A stretch of DNA of 64,000 bases, from the NCBI RefSeq assembly GCF_900101965.1, contig NZ_FNAP01000003.1, positions 186,001-250,000 on the forward strand, given 5' to 3'. Position 1 is the stretch's first letter. Each line of letters begins with the position of its first letter. Made by a program: the position numbers and the translations under genes. Below, in pieces: positions 29,148 through 40,520 of the stretch. This stretch comes from Rhodospira trueperi (GTDB lineage Bacteria > Pseudomonadota > Alphaproteobacteria > Rhodospirillales > Rhodospirillaceae). A model generated the notes under the pieces. The model saw only the letters and a list, made by a program, of their open reading frames with translations. It did no database searches and was not told the origin of the DNA.

Positions 29148-29459
29148 TTACCCCTTCAGGCTGTTGATGTCCTCGACCTCGATCGAGCCCCGGTTGCGGA
29201 AGAACACCACAACGATGGCCAGACCGATGCCCGCCTCCGCCGCCGCGACAGTCAGGATGAACATGGTGAAGATCTGCCCCACCAGGTCCTGCAGGTGCGC
29301 CGAGAAGGCCACCATGTTGATGGTCACGGCCAGCAGCATCAGTTCGATCGACATCATGATGATGACGACGTTTTTCTTGTTGGCGAAGATGCCGAACACG
29401 CCCGTGGCGAACAGGATCGCCGAGACCGTCAGGTAGTGCGCCAGACCGATCTCTCCCAT
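29148..29459 (-). CDS. nuoK: NADH-quinone oxidoreductase subunit K
   Basis: A 103-aa protein with three helices and the conserved membrane Glu residues in [16 protein letters not shown] and [13 protein letters not shown]. It is the smallest pump-arm subunit and part of the E-channel. The start is 1 nt after the nuoJ stop. Length is normal. Confidence 0.96.
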   Translation of the reverse strand: MGEIGLAHYLTVSAILFATGVFGIFANKKNVVIIMMSIELMLLAVTINMVAFSAHLQDLVGQIFTMFILTVAAAEAGIGLAIVVVFFRNRGSIEVEDINSLKG

Positions 29460-29460
29460 G

Positions 29461-30072
29461 TCAGATCCCCCCCCGGTTGCGGACCTGCCGAACGGCCAGA
29501 ACCTCGTCCTTCGGCCGGTGAACCTGACGGCCGATGGACTGACGGCGCACGTTCGGATTGACCCGCAGGGTCAGCACGATGGCGCCGATCATGGCCACGA
29601 ACAGGATCAGGCCCGACACCTGGAACAGGTAGACGTACTGGGTGTACAGCAAGTTGCCCAGCGCCTCGGTGTTGCTCACCTCGGCCACATCGGGCGTCGG
29701 CGCGGCGCGCAGGGTCATGGCCTCGCCAGCGAAGGACCAATTGGCGAACAGCACCCCCATCTCGATCACCAGCACCACCGCCAACGCGGCGCCGACCGGC
29801 AGATAGCGCTGCATGCCCTCGCGCAGGCCCAGCAGATTGATGTCCAGCATCATGACGACGAACAGGAACAGCACGGCCACGGCGCCGACGTAGACCACCA
29901 CCACCAGCATGGCGACGAACTCAGCCCCCATCAGCACGAACAGGCCGGCGCCGTTGAAGAACGCGAGGATCAGCCACAGCACGCTGTGCACCGGGTTGCG
30001 ACTGGTCACCACCAGAAGGCCGGACACCACCGCGATCACCGCGAACAGATAGAATGTCAGGGCGTGAATCAT
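29461..30072 (-). CDS. nuoJ: NADH-quinone oxidoreductase subunit J
   Basis: A 203-aa membrane subunit with five helices. The N-terminal half holds [30 protein letters not shown], and [19 protein letters not shown] is the pi-bulge helix 3 of complex I. The C-terminal part is charged. It is followed by nuoK after 1 nt. Length is normal. Confidence 0.95.
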   Translation of the reverse strand: MIHALTFYLFAVIAVVSGLLVVTSRNPVHSVLWLILAFFNGAGLFVLMGAEFVAMLVVVVYVGAVAVLFLFVVMMLDINLLGLREGMQRYLPVGAALAVVLVIEMGVLFANWSFAGEAMTLRAAPTPDVAEVSNTEALGNLLYTQYVYLFQVSGLILFVAMIGAIVLTLRVNPNVRRQSIGRQVHRPKDEVLAVRQVRNRGGI

Positions 30073-30177
30073 CCGCGACCCCTCCGTTCCGTCCCGGCCG
30101 TGGTCCGGGTTTCGCTCGGCGTGTGCATTCCTCTCTCCCCGTCGCCCTGGTGCATGGCCCTGATTTCGGGCGCGTTG

Positions 30178-30666
30178 TCAGCGATACGGCGCGTCCAGTT
30201 CCAGCCGCTTGGCCAGTTCCGCCTCCCAGCGGTCGCCGTTGGCCAGCAGCTTGTCCTTATCGTACAGCAGTTCCTCGCGCGTCTCGGTGGCGAACTCGAA
30301 GTTCGGCCCCTCGACGATGGCATCCACCGGGCAGGCCTCCTCGCAGAAGCCGCAGTAGATGCACTTGGTCATGTCGATGTCGTACCGCGTGGTCCGCCGA
30401 CTGCCGTCGCTGCGCTCCTCGGCCTCGATGGTGATGGCCTGGGCCGGACAGATGGCCTCGCACAGCTTGCAGGCGATGCAGCGTTCCTCGCCGTTCGGAT
30501 AGCGCCGCAGCGCGTGCTCGCCCCGGAAGCGCGGGCTCAGATATCCCTTCTGGTACGGGTAGTCGATGGTGTACTTCGGCCTGAACATGTACCGGAAGGT
30601 CAGCACCAACCCCGAAACCAACTCGGACAACAGAACGCTCCGGGCGGTGCGGTCGAGGAATGACAT
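30178..30666 (-). CDS. nuoI: NADH-quinone oxidoreductase subunit I
   Basis: A 162-aa peripheral subunit carrying clusters N6a and N6b: two 4Fe-4S motifs, [12 protein letters not shown] and [12 protein letters not shown], each with four Cys. An N-terminal amphipathic segment anchors it to the membrane arm. It passes electrons from NuoG to NuoB. Length is normal. Confidence 0.97.
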   Translation of the reverse strand: MSFLDRTARSVLLSELVSGLVLTFRYMFRPKYTIDYPYQKGYLSPRFRGEHALRRYPNGEERCIACKLCEAICPAQAITIEAEERSDGSRRTTRYDIDMTKCIYCGFCEEACPVDAIVEGPNFEFATETREELLYDKDKLLANGDRWEAELAKRLELDAPYR

Positions 30667-30694
30667 GATCGAACTCCTGTCCTCTCGGGTCCGG

Positions 30695-31708
30695 TCAGGC
30701 CGGCATCAGGTCGAAGGTCACCATGACACCGGCGGTCAGGACGACCCAGGCCAGCGACAGCGGCAGGAACACCTTCCAGCCCAGACGCATGAGCTGATCG
30801 TACCGGTAGCGCGGGAAAGTGGCGCGCGCCCACAGGAACACGAACAGCACCGCGCAGACCTTCAGGGCGAACCAGATGATGCCCGGGATCCAGGTGAACG
30901 GCGCCGCGTCCACCGGCGGCAGCCAGCCGCCCAGGAACAGCACCACCGCGATGGCGCTCATCAGGATCATGTTCGCGTACTCGCCCAGGAAGAACAGGGC
31001 GAAGGTCATCGCGGAGTATTCCACGTTGTAGCCCGACACCAACTCCGCTTCGGCCTCGGGCAGGTCGAACGGTGCACGGTTGGTCTCCGCCAGGATGGAA
31101 ACCACGAAGATCACGAACATCGGCAGGTGCGGGATGACATACCACATCCCCTCGCCCTGGGCGTGGACAATCTCCGACAGGTTCAGCGAGCCCGCCGACA
31201 GCAGCACGGAGATGATGATCAGGCCCATGCTGATCTCGTAGGAGACCATCTGCGCCGCCGAGCGCAGCCCGCCCAGCAGGGCATAGCGCGAGTTCGACGC
31301 CCAGCCGGCCATGATGATGCCGTACACGCCCAGGCCGGAGATGGCCAGCAGGTACAGCACACCGACGTTGATGTCCGACAGCACCCAGCCGTCATCGAAC
31401 GGGATCACCGCCCAGCCGATCAGGGCCAGGATGAAGGTCAGCATCGGCGCCAGCACGAACACCGCGCGGTCGGCCCCGGTGGGGATCACCGTTTCCTTCA
31501 GGAACAGCTTGGCGCCGTCGGCGATGGGCTGCAGCAGGCCGAACGGCCCCACCACGTTCGGCCCCTTGCGGAGCTGAATCGCGCCGATGACCTTGCGTTC
31601 CGCGTAGGTCAGGTAGGCCACCGCCAGCAGCAACGGCAGCACGATCGCCACAATCTGCGCGATGATGATGATCAGCGGCCAGAGGGTGCCGCTCCAGAAC
31701 TCAGCCAT
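30695..31708 (-). CDS. nuoH: NADH-quinone oxidoreductase subunit H
   Basis: A 337-aa membrane subunit at the arm junction, forming part of the quinone chamber. The family signature [23 protein letters not shown] follows the first helix; [24 protein letters not shown] is the second. The start at 31708 overlaps the end of nuoG by 8 nt. Length is normal. Confidence 0.96.
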   Translation of the reverse strand: MAEFWSGTLWPLIIIIAQIVAIVLPLLLAVAYLTYAERKVIGAIQLRKGPNVVGPFGLLQPIADGAKLFLKETVIPTGADRAVFVLAPMLTFILALIGWAVIPFDDGWVLSDINVGVLYLLAISGLGVYGIIMAGWASNSRYALLGGLRSAAQMVSYEISMGLIIISVLLSAGSLNLSEIVHAQGEGMWYVIPHLPMFVIFVVSILAETNRAPFDLPEAEAELVSGYNVEYSAMTFALFFLGEYANMILMSAIAVVLFLGGWLPPVDAAPFTWIPGIIWFALKVCAVLFVFLWARATFPRYRYDQLMRLGWKVFLPLSLAWVVLTAGVMVTFDLMPA

Positions 31709-33794
31709 CGGTCCCCGTCCGCTTCTTGCTGTCACCGTCGCCGGCGCCGTTGATGTAGACGTCCGTGCAGGCCGCCATGGTGCGGGAGGCACGGCTGATG
31801 GGATCGGTCATGTAGTAGTTCGTGACCGGCGAGGCGAACGGCGCCGCCTCCAGCCGACCGCCGGTTCCGCCGGCCCCGGCCTTGTACGCGGCCGGCACCA
31901 CCGCGCCCTCGTTGGCGTCCGCGAAGGTCGGCGACACCTCGGCCAGCCGCGCCCGCACGTCGTCCAGCGTGTTCTGCGCCAGCGGCTTGTCGATGGCGGC
32001 GGACAGGGCGCGGATGATCTTCCAGTCCTCGCGCACCTCGCCGGGCGGATGCACCGCCAGCCAGGTCCGCTGCATGCGGCCCTCGGTGTTGACGTAGGTG
32101 GCGTTCTTCTCGGTGTAGGCGGCCCCCGGCAGGATCACATCGGCCCGGTTCGCGCCGGCGTCGCCGTGGTGCCCCTGATAGATCACGAAGGCCTCGCCCA
32201 GGCGGGCGGTGTCGATCTCGTCGGCGCCCAGCAGGTAGACCACCTGGATGTCGCCCTTCTCCGCGCCGTCCAGGATGGCGGCCGTGTCGCGCCCGCCCTC
32301 CCCGGGCACGAAGCCCGCCTCCAGCCCGCCGACGCGGGCGGCGGCGGTGTGCAGCACGGCGAAGCCGGTCCAGTCGTCGCTGATGGCGCCCACGCTTTCC
32401 GCCAGCCGGCGCGCCCAGCCCATGACGGCGGCGCCGTCCGGCCGCGCCAGCGCGCCCATGCCGACCAGGATCAGCGGCCGCTCCGCTTCCTTCAGCACCT
32501 TGGCGAAGTCGTGCTTGCCGCCGGCCAGCGCCTCCAGGGTCTTGGGATCGTTGCCCAGGTCCTGGACCTTGTAGGTCAGGTCGGTGCGCGGCCCCAGCAC
32601 GCCGATGGGGAATTTGCCCTTCAGATAGCGCTTGCGGATGCGGGCGTTCAGGATCGGCGCCTCCCAACGCGGGTCCGAGCCCACGATCAGCAGCGCGTCG
32701 GCGTCCTCGATGCCCGCGATGGTCGGATTGAACAGATAGCCCGCCCGATCCGTCGGATCCAGCGCCGCGCCGTCCTGGCGGCAGTCCAGGTTCGGGCTGC
32801 CCATGGCGGCCATCAGGTCCTTCAGCAGCACCATGGCCTCGGCGTCGGCCATGTCGCCGGCCAGCGCCGCCACCTTGTCGGCGTCGGTGGCCAGCAGGCG
32901 GCCGGCCACGGCGCGCAGGGCCTCCTCCCACGAGGCGGGGCGGAGTGTGCCGTCCTCGCGCACATAGGGGCGGTCGAGGCGCTGATAGCGGAGACCGTCC
33001 ACGGCATGGCGCGACTTGTCGCCCAGCCACTCCTCGTTGACGTCCTCGTTCAGGCGCGGCAGCACGCGCATGACGGCGTTGCCGCGCGCATCCACCCGGA
33101 TGGAGGACCCGACCGCGTCCAAAACGTCGATGGATTCGACCTTGTGCAACTCCCACGGCCGGGCGTGGAAGGCGTAGGGCGCGCTGGTCAGGGCGCCGAC
33201 CGGGCACAGGTCCACGATATTGCCGGACAGTTCGCTGGTCAGCGCCTTCTCGACATAGGACGTGATCTCGGCGTGCTCGCCGCGCCCGATCATGCCCAGT
33301 TCGGGCACGCCGGCCACCTCGGTGATGAAGCGCACACAGCGGGTGCAGTGGATGCAGCGGGTCATGGCGGTCTTGACCAGGGGACCAAGATGCTTCTCGG
33401 CCACCGCCCGCTTGTGCTCCACATAGCGGGAATGGTCGGAGCCGAAGGCCATGGCCTGATCCTGAAGGTCGCACTCGCCGCCCTGGTCGCAGATCGGGCA
33501 GTCCAGCGGGTGGTTGATGAGCAGGAACTCCATCACCCCCTTGCGGGCCTTTTTCGCCAGATCGGACTGGGTCCAGACCTGCATGCCCTCGGCCACGGGC
33601 AGGGCGCACGCGGCGGCCGGCTTGGGCGGGCCGGGCTTGACCTCGACCAGACACATGCGGCAGTTGCCGGCAATCGAGAGCCGCTCGTGATAGCAGAAGC
33701 GGGGAATCTCGATGCCCACCAGATCGGCGGCCTGCATGATCGTCATTCCGGCCTCGGCCTCGACCTCGATGCCGTCAATGGTCAGCTTGGGCAT
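31701..33794 (-). CDS. nuoG: NADH-quinone oxidoreductase subunit G
   Basis: A 697-aa peripheral-arm subunit. The N-terminus carries a 2Fe-2S site ([15 protein letters not shown]), then [10 protein letters not shown] and CIHCTRC cluster ligands (clusters N4 and N5), followed by a catalytically inert molybdopterin-type domain. It transmits electrons from NuoF to NuoI. The stop overlaps the nuoH start. Length is normal for alphaproteobacterial forms. Confidence 0.96.
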   Translation of the reverse strand: MPKLTIDGIEVEAEAGMTIMQAADLVGIEIPRFCYHERLSIAGNCRMCLVEVKPGPPKPAAACALPVAEGMQVWTQSDLAKKARKGVMEFLLINHPLDCPICDQGGECDLQDQAMAFGSDHSRYVEHKRAVAEKHLGPLVKTAMTRCIHCTRCVRFITEVAGVPELGMIGRGEHAEITSYVEKALTSELSGNIVDLCPVGALTSAPYAFHARPWELHKVESIDVLDAVGSSIRVDARGNAVMRVLPRLNEDVNEEWLGDKSRHAVDGLRYQRLDRPYVREDGTLRPASWEEALRAVAGRLLATDADKVAALAGDMADAEAMVLLKDLMAAMGSPNLDCRQDGAALDPTDRAGYLFNPTIAGIEDADALLIVGSDPRWEAPILNARIRKRYLKGKFPIGVLGPRTDLTYKVQDLGNDPKTLEALAGGKHDFAKVLKEAERPLILVGMGALARPDGAAVMGWARRLAESVGAISDDWTGFAVLHTAAARVGGLEAGFVPGEGGRDTAAILDGAEKGDIQVVYLLGADEIDTARLGEAFVIYQGHHGDAGANRADVILPGAAYTEKNATYVNTEGRMQRTWLAVHPPGEVREDWKIIRALSAAIDKPLAQNTLDDVRARLAEVSPTFADANEGAVVPAAYKAGAGGTGGRLEAAPFASPVTNYYMTDPISRASRTMAACTDVYINGAGDGDSKKRTGTDG

Positions 33795-33832
33795 GCCCGC
33801 GTCCCTTCCTTCCTCAACCCCGTCACGCCCCT

Positions 33833-35143
33833 CTACTCCGCCGCCGCCGACGCCGGCGCGGCATCGCCATTCGCGCCCTTGCGGGCCTTGATCCGGCGCT
33901 CAAGCTCGGGCCGGAAATGGCGGATCAGCCCCTGTATCGGCCACGCCGCCGCGTCGCCCAGGGCGCAGATGGTATGGCCCTCGACCTGCCGCGTCACCTC
34001 TTCCAGGATATCGATTTCCTCGATCTCGGCCTCGCCGGTCACAAGCCGCTCCATGACCCGGGCCATCCAGCCGCAGCCCTCGCGGCACGGCGTGCACTGA
34101 CCGCAGCTTTCATGCTGGTAGAACTTCGACAACCGCGTGATCGCCTTCACCACGTCGGTGGACTTGTCCATCACCATGACGGCGGCGGTGCCCAGGCCGG
34201 ACTTGACCTCCTTCAGGGCATCGAAGTCCATCAGCACGTCGTCGCAGATGTGCTTGGGCAGCAGCGGCACCGACGCGCCGCCGGGAATGATCGCCAGAAG
34301 ATTATCCCAGCCCCCGCGCACCCCACCGGCGTGCTGCTCGATCAGCGTGCGCAGCGGCACGCTCATCGCCTCTTCCACGTTGCACGGCTTGTTCACATGG
34401 CCGGAGATGCAGAACACCTTGGTGCCGGAGTTGTTCTCGCGGCCGATGCCGGCGAACCAGGACGACCCGCGCCGCAGGATCGTCGGCACAACGGCGATGC
34501 TTTCCACGTTGTTGACGGTGGTCGGGCAGCCGTACAGGCCGACGCCGGCCGGGAACGGCGGCTTCAGGCGGGGCTGGCCCTTCTTGCCCTCCAGCGACTG
34601 GATGAGCGCGGTTTCCTCGCCGCAGATGTAGGCCCCGGCGCCGCGATGCACATACACCCGGAACGGCCAGCCGGTGCCGCAGGCGTTGTCGCCCAATAGG
34701 CCGGCCTCCTCGGCCTGGGCGATGGCCGCCTCCAGGCGCTCGGCCTCGCGGTAGAACTCGCCGCGGATGTAGATGTAGGCCACATGGGCGCGCATGGCGA
34801 AGCCGGCGATCAGGCAGCCCTCAAGCAGCTTGTGCGGGTCGTTGCGCATCATGTCCCGGTCCTTGCAGGTCCCGGGCTCGCCCTCGTCGGCGTTGACCAC
34901 CAGATAATGCGGCCGCTCGCCCACCGTCTTGGGCATGAAGGACCACTTCAGGCCGGTCGAGAACCCGGCGCCGCCGCGCCCGCGCAGCCCCGACGCCTTG
35001 ACCTGATCGATGATCCAGTCGTGCCCCTGGGCCAGGATCGCCTTGGTGCCGTCCCAGTCGCCACGCGCCAGCGCCCCCTTCAGGGTCCAGTCGTGAACCC
35101 CGTAGAGGTTGGTGAAGATGCGGTCCTTGTCGCTCAGCAGCAT
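33833..35143 (-). CDS. nuoF: NADH-quinone oxidoreductase subunit F
   Basis: A 436-aa NADH-binding subunit with FMN and cluster N3. [13 protein letters not shown] is the NADH/FMN Gly-rich loop, followed by [16 protein letters not shown]. The 4Fe-4S ligands are in [12 protein letters not shown] plus a later Cys near TICALGD. Entry point for NADH electrons. Length is normal. Confidence 0.97.
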   Translation of the reverse strand: MLLSDKDRIFTNLYGVHDWTLKGALARGDWDGTKAILAQGHDWIIDQVKASGLRGRGGAGFSTGLKWSFMPKTVGERPHYLVVNADEGEPGTCKDRDMMRNDPHKLLEGCLIAGFAMRAHVAYIYIRGEFYREAERLEAAIAQAEEAGLLGDNACGTGWPFRVYVHRGAGAYICGEETALIQSLEGKKGQPRLKPPFPAGVGLYGCPTTVNNVESIAVVPTILRRGSSWFAGIGRENNSGTKVFCISGHVNKPCNVEEAMSVPLRTLIEQHAGGVRGGWDNLLAIIPGGASVPLLPKHICDDVLMDFDALKEVKSGLGTAAVMVMDKSTDVVKAITRLSKFYQHESCGQCTPCREGCGWMARVMERLVTGEAEIEEIDILEEVTRQVEGHTICALGDAAAWPIQGLIRHFRPELERRIKARKGANGDAAPASAAAE

Positions 35144-35164
35144 GACGCGCTTCCCTCCTCGGCC

Positions 35165-35845
35165 TTACTTCGCGCCGCCGGCGGACGCGCCCGCCGCCGG
35201 ACTGTCGGCGGCGATCCACTTGCCACCCTCTGGCGTGGTGGGATCGGCGGTCAGCGTGCTCCGCTCGCCGGCCGGGGCGGAACACTGGCGCTTGGCCCAG
35301 GACCCGGCCTGAACGGCGTGCCCCTGCCGGATGGCATGGAACAGGGCCTTGGCGCTCTCGTAGTCCAAATCCTCGTGATAGTCGTCGTCGATCTGGACCA
35401 TCGGCGCGTTCACGCACGCCCCCAGGCATTCCACCTCGGAGACCGTGGCGGTGCCATCGTCGGTGGTCTGACCGAACTCAACCCCGAACACCTCGCGCGC
35501 GGCGCGCACGATCTCGTCCGCGCCGCGCAGCCAGCACGACACATTGGTGCAGATCTGCACGTGATGGCGGCCGATGCGGCCCTGATTGTACATGGTGTAG
35601 AAGGTCACGACCTCCCACACCCGGATCGGCGGCGTCTTGGCCAACTCGGCCACCGCCTCCACGACTCCGCGCGAGATCCACCCGTGCTGGCGCTGGGCGA
35701 GGTCGAGCAGCGGCAGCACGGCGCTGCGCTCGCGCCCTTCCGGGTACTTGGCGAGGATACGCCGGGCCTCGGCCAGGGACGCCTCGTTGAAGGCGAACGG
35801 CGCGTCGGCGGCGTCGGACTCGGGAATCGTCTTCGCGGCAGTCAT
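35165..35845 (-). CDS. nuoE: NADH-quinone oxidoreductase subunit E
   Basis: A 226-aa thioredoxin-like 2Fe-2S subunit (cluster N1a). The cluster ligands are in CTNVSCW and CLGACVNAP. After the conserved domain (to about residue 165) there is a roughly 60-residue Ala/Gly/Pro tail not needed for the cluster. It overlaps nuoD (ATGA at 35842). The tail is a length extension seen in some alphaproteobacterial NuoE. Confidence 0.95.
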   Translation of the reverse strand: MTAAKTIPESDAADAPFAFNEASLAEARRILAKYPEGRERSAVLPLLDLAQRQHGWISRGVVEAVAELAKTPPIRVWEVVTFYTMYNQGRIGRHHVQICTNVSCWLRGADEIVRAAREVFGVEFGQTTDDGTATVSEVECLGACVNAPMVQIDDDYHEDLDYESAKALFHAIRQGHAVQAGSWAKRQCSAPAGERSTLTADPTTPEGGKWIAADSPAAGASAGGAK

Positions 35846-37020
35846 CGGTCGATCTCGCCAAACACAACGTCAATGGAGCCGATATTGGCCGGGATGTCGG
35901 CCAGCATGTGGCCCTTCGACAGCAGGTCCAGGCCCTGCAAGTGGACATATCCCGGCGAGCGGATCTTGCAGCGGTACGGCCGGTTGGTGCCGTCCGACAC
36001 CAGATAGACCCCGAACTCGCCGGTGGCCGCCTCGACCGCCGTATAGGTCTCGCCGGGCGGCACCTTGAAGCCCTCTGTGTACAGCTTGAAGTGATGGATG
36101 AGGGCTTCCATCGAGCGTTTCATCTCCGGACGCGACGGCGGCGTGACCTTGTGGTCCTCGGCCTTCACCGGCCCGTCGGGCATCTTCTCGATGCACTGCC
36201 GGACGATGCGCATGGACTGGCGCATCTCCTCCATGCGCACCAGATAGCGGGCGTAGCAGTCGCCGGTGGTGCCCACGGGGATGTCGAACTCCATGTCCTC
36301 GAAGGCATCGTAGGGCTGGGCCTTGCGCAGGTCCCACGGAATGCCCGTCGCCCGCAGCACCGGCCCGGTGAAGCCCCAGTTCAGCGCGTCTTCCTGCGAG
36401 ACGATGCCGATATCGACGGTGCGCTGACGGAAGATGCGGTTTTCGTCCAGCAGCGCTTCCATATCGACCATGAACTTCTCGAACCGGTCGCACCACTTGT
36501 ACATGTCATCCATCAATCCGGCGGGCAGATCCTTGGCCACGCCACCCGGACGATAGTACGCCATGTGCATGCGGGCGCCCGACGCCCGCTCGCAGTATTC
36601 CAGCAGGTGCTCGCGCTCTTCCCAGCCCCACAGCATCGGTGTCATGGCGCCCAAGTCGAGCGCGAACGACGTCGTGTTCATGATGTGGTTGATGATGCGC
36701 GTGATCTCGGAGAACAGCGTGCGGATGTACTTGCCGCGCGGCGGCACCTCGACGCCCAGCAGCTTTTCGACCGCCAGCACGTAGGCATGTTCCATGTTCA
36801 GCGGGCAGGCGTAGTCCAACCGGTCGAAGTACGGCAGCGCCTGGACGTAGCTCTTGTATTCGATGAGCTTTTCCGTGCCGCGATGCAGAAGCCCGACGTG
36901 CGGGTCGGCCCGCTCCACCACCTCGCCCGACAGTTCCAGGATCAGGCGCAGCACACCGTGCGCGGCCGGATGCTGGGGGCCGAAGTTGAGGTTGTAGGTC
37001 TTGATCTCGGTCTGGGCCAT
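35842..37020 (-). CDS. nuoD: NADH-quinone oxidoreductase subunit D
   Basis: A 392-aa 49-kDa-type subunit that shapes the quinone-binding site. The start is [23 protein letters not shown], with the quinone-binding His-containing segment PQHPAAHG. The Ni ligands of hydrogenase ancestors are absent, as expected. The stop is shared with the nuoE start. Separate from nuoC, not fused. Confidence 0.97.
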   Translation of the reverse strand: MAQTEIKTYNLNFGPQHPAAHGVLRLILELSGEVVERADPHVGLLHRGTEKLIEYKSYVQALPYFDRLDYACPLNMEHAYVLAVEKLLGVEVPPRGKYIRTLFSEITRIINHIMNTTSFALDLGAMTPMLWGWEEREHLLEYCERASGARMHMAYYRPGGVAKDLPAGLMDDMYKWCDRFEKFMVDMEALLDENRIFRQRTVDIGIVSQEDALNWGFTGPVLRATGIPWDLRKAQPYDAFEDMEFDIPVGTTGDCYARYLVRMEEMRQSMRIVRQCIEKMPDGPVKAEDHKVTPPSRPEMKRSMEALIHHFKLYTEGFKVPPGETYTAVEAATGEFGVYLVSDGTNRPYRCKIRSPGYVHLQGLDLLSKGHMLADIPANIGSIDVVFGEIDR

Positions 37021-37060
37021 GGTCTCGCCTGCCTCGTCCTCTCGCCGCCGCGCGTCTCGC

Positions 37061-37705
37061 CTAGCCGGCCGCCTTTTCGTCGCCCGGCAGCGCGCGCGCC
37101 GCCGCGTCCACGCCCGGATCCAGCGCCCCTTCCCAGGGGCTGAGGAAATCGAAATTGCGGAAATCCTGGGTCAGACGCACCGGCTCGTACACCACGCGCG
37201 CCTGTTCGTCGTCGTAGCGCAGTTCCACGGTCCCGGTCAGCGGGAAGTCCTTGCGCAGCGGATGCCCCTCGAACCCATAGTCGGTCAGCAGGCGGCGCAG
37301 ATCCGGATGGTTGGAGAACACCACGCCGTACATGTCCCAGACCTCGCGCTCGAACCAGTTGGCGGTCTGGTACACCCCGACCACGGAGGGGACCGGCTGA
37401 TCCTCGCCGGCGGTCAGGCGCACACGAACCCGCTGGTTATGCTTCAGGCTGAGCAGGTTGTAGACCACCTCGAAGCGCTCGTCCTGCTCCGGCCAGTCCA
37501 CGCCGCAGACGTCCACCAGTTGCTGGAACATGCAGTTCGGATCGTCGCGCAGCATCGTCAGAACCCGGACGATATCGTTGCGGTTCACACTGACGACGAG
37601 TTCGTCCTTGGACATGTGAGTCTCGCGCACCGCATCGGGCAGCGCCGAGGCGATGTGCTGGCCAAGGTCCTCAAGGGCCTCTATCTGTTCCGCGGACAAA
37701 GACAT
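37061..37705 (-). CDS. nuoC: NADH-quinone oxidoreductase subunit C
   Basis: A 214-aa 30-kDa-type subunit packed against NuoD. The family stretch is [43 protein letters not shown]. The C-terminal tail is acidic. It is a stand-alone gene, as usual in Alphaproteobacteria. Confidence 0.96.
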   Translation of the reverse strand: MSLSAEQIEALEDLGQHIASALPDAVRETHMSKDELVVSVNRNDIVRVLTMLRDDPNCMFQQLVDVCGVDWPEQDERFEVVYNLLSLKHNQRVRVRLTAGEDQPVPSVVGVYQTANWFEREVWDMYGVVFSNHPDLRRLLTDYGFEGHPLRKDFPLTGTVELRYDDEQARVVYEPVRLTQDFRNFDFLSPWEGALDPGVDAAARALPGDEKAAG

Positions 37706-37836
37706 GCGTTACCACCCCATTTCGACCGGCCCATTCCGACCGGCATCACGCGTGCGCCGGCCCACCACCTCACGGCCACGCGCTCCAGCCCGCCTGCGCC
37801 CCCACCGCCAGACGTCCGTCACGCCACACCTGTCGC

Positions 37837-38412
37837 CTACCGGAAGAGCGACCCGGTCCGGTTGATCTTCTTCTGAAGCTGAAGGATGCCGTACAGCAGG
37901 GCCTCCGCCGTCGGCGGACACCCTGGCACATAGACATCCACCGGAACAATACGGTCGCAGCCTCGCACCACGGAATACGAGTAGTGATAGTACCCGCCCC
38001 CGTTGGCGCACGAGCCCATCGAGATGACCCAGCGCGGTTCGGCCATCTGGTCGTACACCTTGCGCAGGGCCGGCGCCATCTTGTTGGTCAGGGTTCCGGC
38101 CACCAGCATCACATCGGACTGGCGCGGACTGGGCCGGAACACCACCCCGAATCGGTCCAGGTCGTACCGCGCGCAGGCGCAATGGATCATCTCCAGCGCG
38201 CAGCACGCCAGACCGAACGTCATCGGCCACAGCGACCCCGTGCGCGCCCAGTTCACCAGCTTGTCCACGCTGGCGACCACGAATCCCTTGTCCTCGATCT
38301 CATCGCCCAGGGCCTTCAGCAGGGCATCCTGCTCGGGGCCCGGCGGCAGCGGTGCCCCGCCCTGGACGGTTGCCGGCGTCGCGGTCGTCGGCGTTGCGTT
38401 GCTCACTCCCAT
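37837..38412 (-). CDS. nuoB: NADH-quinone oxidoreductase subunit B
   Basis: A 191-aa subunit carrying cluster N2, the last donor to quinone. Ligands: the tandem Cys in [10 protein letters not shown], plus Cys in [12 protein letters not shown] and [11 protein letters not shown]. The start at 38412 is behind the family N-terminus and overlaps the nuoA stop by 10 nt; a longer frame upstream lies inside nuoA. A 131-nt gap to nuoC holds no other gene. Confidence 0.97.
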   Translation of the reverse strand: MGVSNATPTTATPATVQGGAPLPPGPEQDALLKALGDEIEDKGFVVASVDKLVNWARTGSLWPMTFGLACCALEMIHCACARYDLDRFGVVFRPSPRQSDVMLVAGTLTNKMAPALRKVYDQMAEPRWVISMGSCANGGGYYHYSYSVVRGCDRIVPVDVYVPGCPPTAEALLYGILQLQKKINRTGSLFR

Positions 38413-38768
38413 TCCAGAGCCCCCTTCTTCCACTCGTAGATGAATCCGATGGTCAGGACGGCCAGGAACACGATCATTGACCAGAATCCGAACAAGCCGA
38501 TGTTGCCCAGGCTGACGGCCCACGGGAACAGGAACGCCACCTCCAGATCGAAGATAATAAACAGAATGGCTACGAGATAGAATCGGACTTGAAATTTCGC
38601 GCGAGCATCGTCGAAGGCCTCGAAGCCGCATTCATACGCCGAATCCTTCTCCGGGTCCGGGCTTTGCGGCGCCACGACAAGTGAGCCCACCACCGCGCCA
38701 AGGGCGATCACCACGGCCAACACCAGAAAGACCAGGATCGGCAAATATTCCTGGAGCATTTCGGTCAT
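38403..38768 (-). CDS. nuoA: NADH-quinone oxidoreductase subunit A
   Basis: A 121-aa membrane subunit with three helices and the conserved segment [43 protein letters not shown]; the Cys in YECGFE is the loop residue near the quinone site. It is the first gene of the operon, with a promoter-like sequence upstream. Length is normal. Confidence 0.97.
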   Translation of the reverse strand: MTEMLQEYLPILVFLVLAVVIALGAVVGSLVVAPQSPDPEKDSAYECGFEAFDDARAKFQVRFYLVAILFIIFDLEVAFLFPWAVSLGNIGLFGFWSMIVFLAVLTIGFIYEWKKGALEWE

Positions 38769-38836
38769 GTTATAAAGCCCTATGCATCGTGCGGCGGAAA
38801 CACAGTGTTCAGCGGGCGGATCCCGGAAACCGCAGT

Positions 38837-38865
38837 GGTTTAGTCAACGCCCCCTGACAAGTCAA
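38837..38865 (-). promoter_or_regulatory. Candidate promoter of the nuo operon
   Basis: On the minus strand TTGACT (38865-38860) and TAAACC (38842-38837) are 17 nt apart, about 70 nt before the nuoA ATG. The rest of 38769-39111 holds no recognisable gene. Confidence 0.45.
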
Positions 38866-39111
38866 GCCACCATGACGACTGAGAGACACCGTCACAACCG
38901 TCGCTGCACCGCCGAAGCCCCCGAATTTGCACTGCAATAACAATGGCGGTCCCGCATCGGGACTCGCCGGAAGTCTTGGCGTCACCGGCATGTAAGCGGC
39001 CACTGGAGGCGATCAAGCCCCACCCGAAAACACGGCGCCGACGGGCGCCCCGCCCCCAACGCGTTCGCACCAGCACCCGAGGTTTTGTGTTTCTCCGCCG
39101 TGGCCCCGTGC

Positions 39112-40044
39112 TCAGGGTCGGGGCGTTCCATGGGCCCGCGCGCCGTCCAGCGCCTGATACAGCCCCATCAGCACCGGCGCCGCCGACTGGTCCGTGTGAT
39201 GCACCAGAAAGCGCCAGCCCGCCGACCGGGCCAGCGCCTCCAGCCCGGCGCGGTGGTCACGCAGGCGCTCCACGTAGGCCGCGCGGAGATCCTCCGCCCG
39301 GTCGAGCAGCACCTCGCCCTCGGCCTCCAGCCCCTCCACGCGCAGACGGCCCCGGAACGGGAACGCCTCCTCCGCCGGGTCGAGCACCTGGACGAGGCAG
39401 CCCCGCACGCCGCGCCCGGCCAGCGCGCTCACCAGCGCGGCGGTCTCGTCCAGAGGCGCCAGCAGATCGCCGATCAGCACCGCATGGCCGTGGCGGGCGG
39501 CGGACAGCGCCGACGGCGGCGCGCTCCCGTCCGCCAACGGACGCTCCAGCGCCTCGGCCAGGCGGCGTAGCGCCAACCGCCCACTACCGGGCGGCAGCGC
39601 GCGCGCCGGGTCTGCGTCCAGCAGGGCGAAGCGCTCGCCGCCCCGATCCAGCATCACCGCCAGCGCCAGCGCCAGCAGGGCGGCACGGTCGGCCTTGGTG
39701 GGCAGGCCGCGCGCGCTGGCATAGTCCATGGAGCCGGAGCCATCGACCGCCAGCCACACCGTCTGCGCCGCCTCCCACTCCAGTTCGCGCACGAACACCG
39801 GATCGGCCTTGGCCGAGCGGCGCCAGTCGATGGACCGGGGCATGTCGCCCGCCTCGTAGCGACGGTACTGCCAGAAGGTCTCGCCAACGCCAGCGCGGCG
39901 CCGGCCGTGCAGGCCGGGGGCGACGGTGGCGGCCACCCGCTCCGCTTCCACGAGCAAAGGCGGCAGCGCAGCGGCCAGCGGCTCGGCGCGGGCGAGGGGC
40001 GGCGCGGCGGCCTCGCGGTGTGGTGAACGGGGCTTTGTGGGCAT
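39112..40044 (-). CDS. DUF58 domain protein
   Basis: A 310-aa protein. The DUF58 signature is GVGETFWQYRRYEAGDMPRSIDWRRSAKADPVFVREL (about 53-89), and the von Willebrand-A-like part has the metal site DGSGSMDYA. Usually such proteins are encoded next to a MoxR-type AAA ATPase and act in membrane or cell-envelope assembly, but none is nearby here. Predicted cytoplasmic. Its middle region (residues about 148-173) has a decayed near-copy at 47639-47713. Role unknown. Confidence 0.85.
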   Translation of the reverse strand: MPTKPRSPHREAAAPPLARAEPLAAALPPLLVEAERVAATVAPGLHGRRRAGVGETFWQYRRYEAGDMPRSIDWRRSAKADPVFVRELEWEAAQTVWLAVDGSGSMDYASARGLPTKADRAALLALALAVMLDRGGERFALLDADPARALPPGSGRLALRRLAEALERPLADGSAPPSALSAARHGHAVLIGDLLAPLDETAALVSALAGRGVRGCLVQVLDPAEEAFPFRGRLRVEGLEAEGEVLLDRAEDLRAAYVERLRDHRAGLEALARSAGWRFLVHHTDQSAAPVLMGLYQALDGARAHGTPRP

Positions 40045-40159
40045 GGGGAGACTCCGGCGCGGCCTTTTTCGGCATGTGGGGAGAGACGCCCCCGCTTGCG
40101 AGGTCGAGTCCGCCAGCGGTTCACAGTCTAAACGGAAAACGATGGACCGATCCCCCGCC

Positions 40160-40187
40160 TTGACATCCCCGGCCCGGGGCCTAAAGT
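40160..40187 (+). promoter_or_regulatory. Candidate promoter upstream of thrS
   Basis: TTGACA at 40160-40165 and TAAAGT at 40182-40187 with 16 nt between. The spacer contains GGCCCGGGGCC, nearly self-complementary. It would give thrS a leader of over 300 nt. Confidence 0.5.
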
Positions 40188-40194
40188 GAGAACA

Positions 40195-40520
40195 GGGTTC
40201 CGGGTGATGCTGGACCCTGCCGTATTCCCGTTATCTTTCGTGACGCCGGACGATCATGATCGCGCCCGATGCCCTTCGCTCCCGCCGTTCCTCCCGCGCC
40301 GCCGGCGTGGCTGGAACCGTGCGCGTGACCGCGCGAACCCCCGCGTGGGGGTAAGGCTTCACACCCGGGCTCCGGGTCGCCGGGCGGTTGATCAAACGCC
40401 GCGCCGCGCCTCCGGAAGCCCCGCGCTCCACCCTTGTATTGCTCCGACCTCGGACAGCGCCCGCCACCGCGCGGACGCCCGCGCCGCGTCGGGACCGCTC
40501 TTTGTGAAGGTCTGATCCCC
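40195..40520 (+). promoter_or_regulatory. Long, hairpin-rich 5' leader of thrS
   Basis: The stretch from the candidate promoter to thrS has no credible gene. It holds GCGCG-TGAC-CGCGC near 40325 and CCCCC-GCGT-GGGGG near 40340, and further G/C inverted repeats. A regulatory leader is possible but no known riboswitch or T-box was recognised. Confidence 0.3.

Noticed and set aside
37709..38230. A 173-codon frame in the nuoB region
   Set aside because: It is an out-of-frame shadow of nuoB and its 3' gap.
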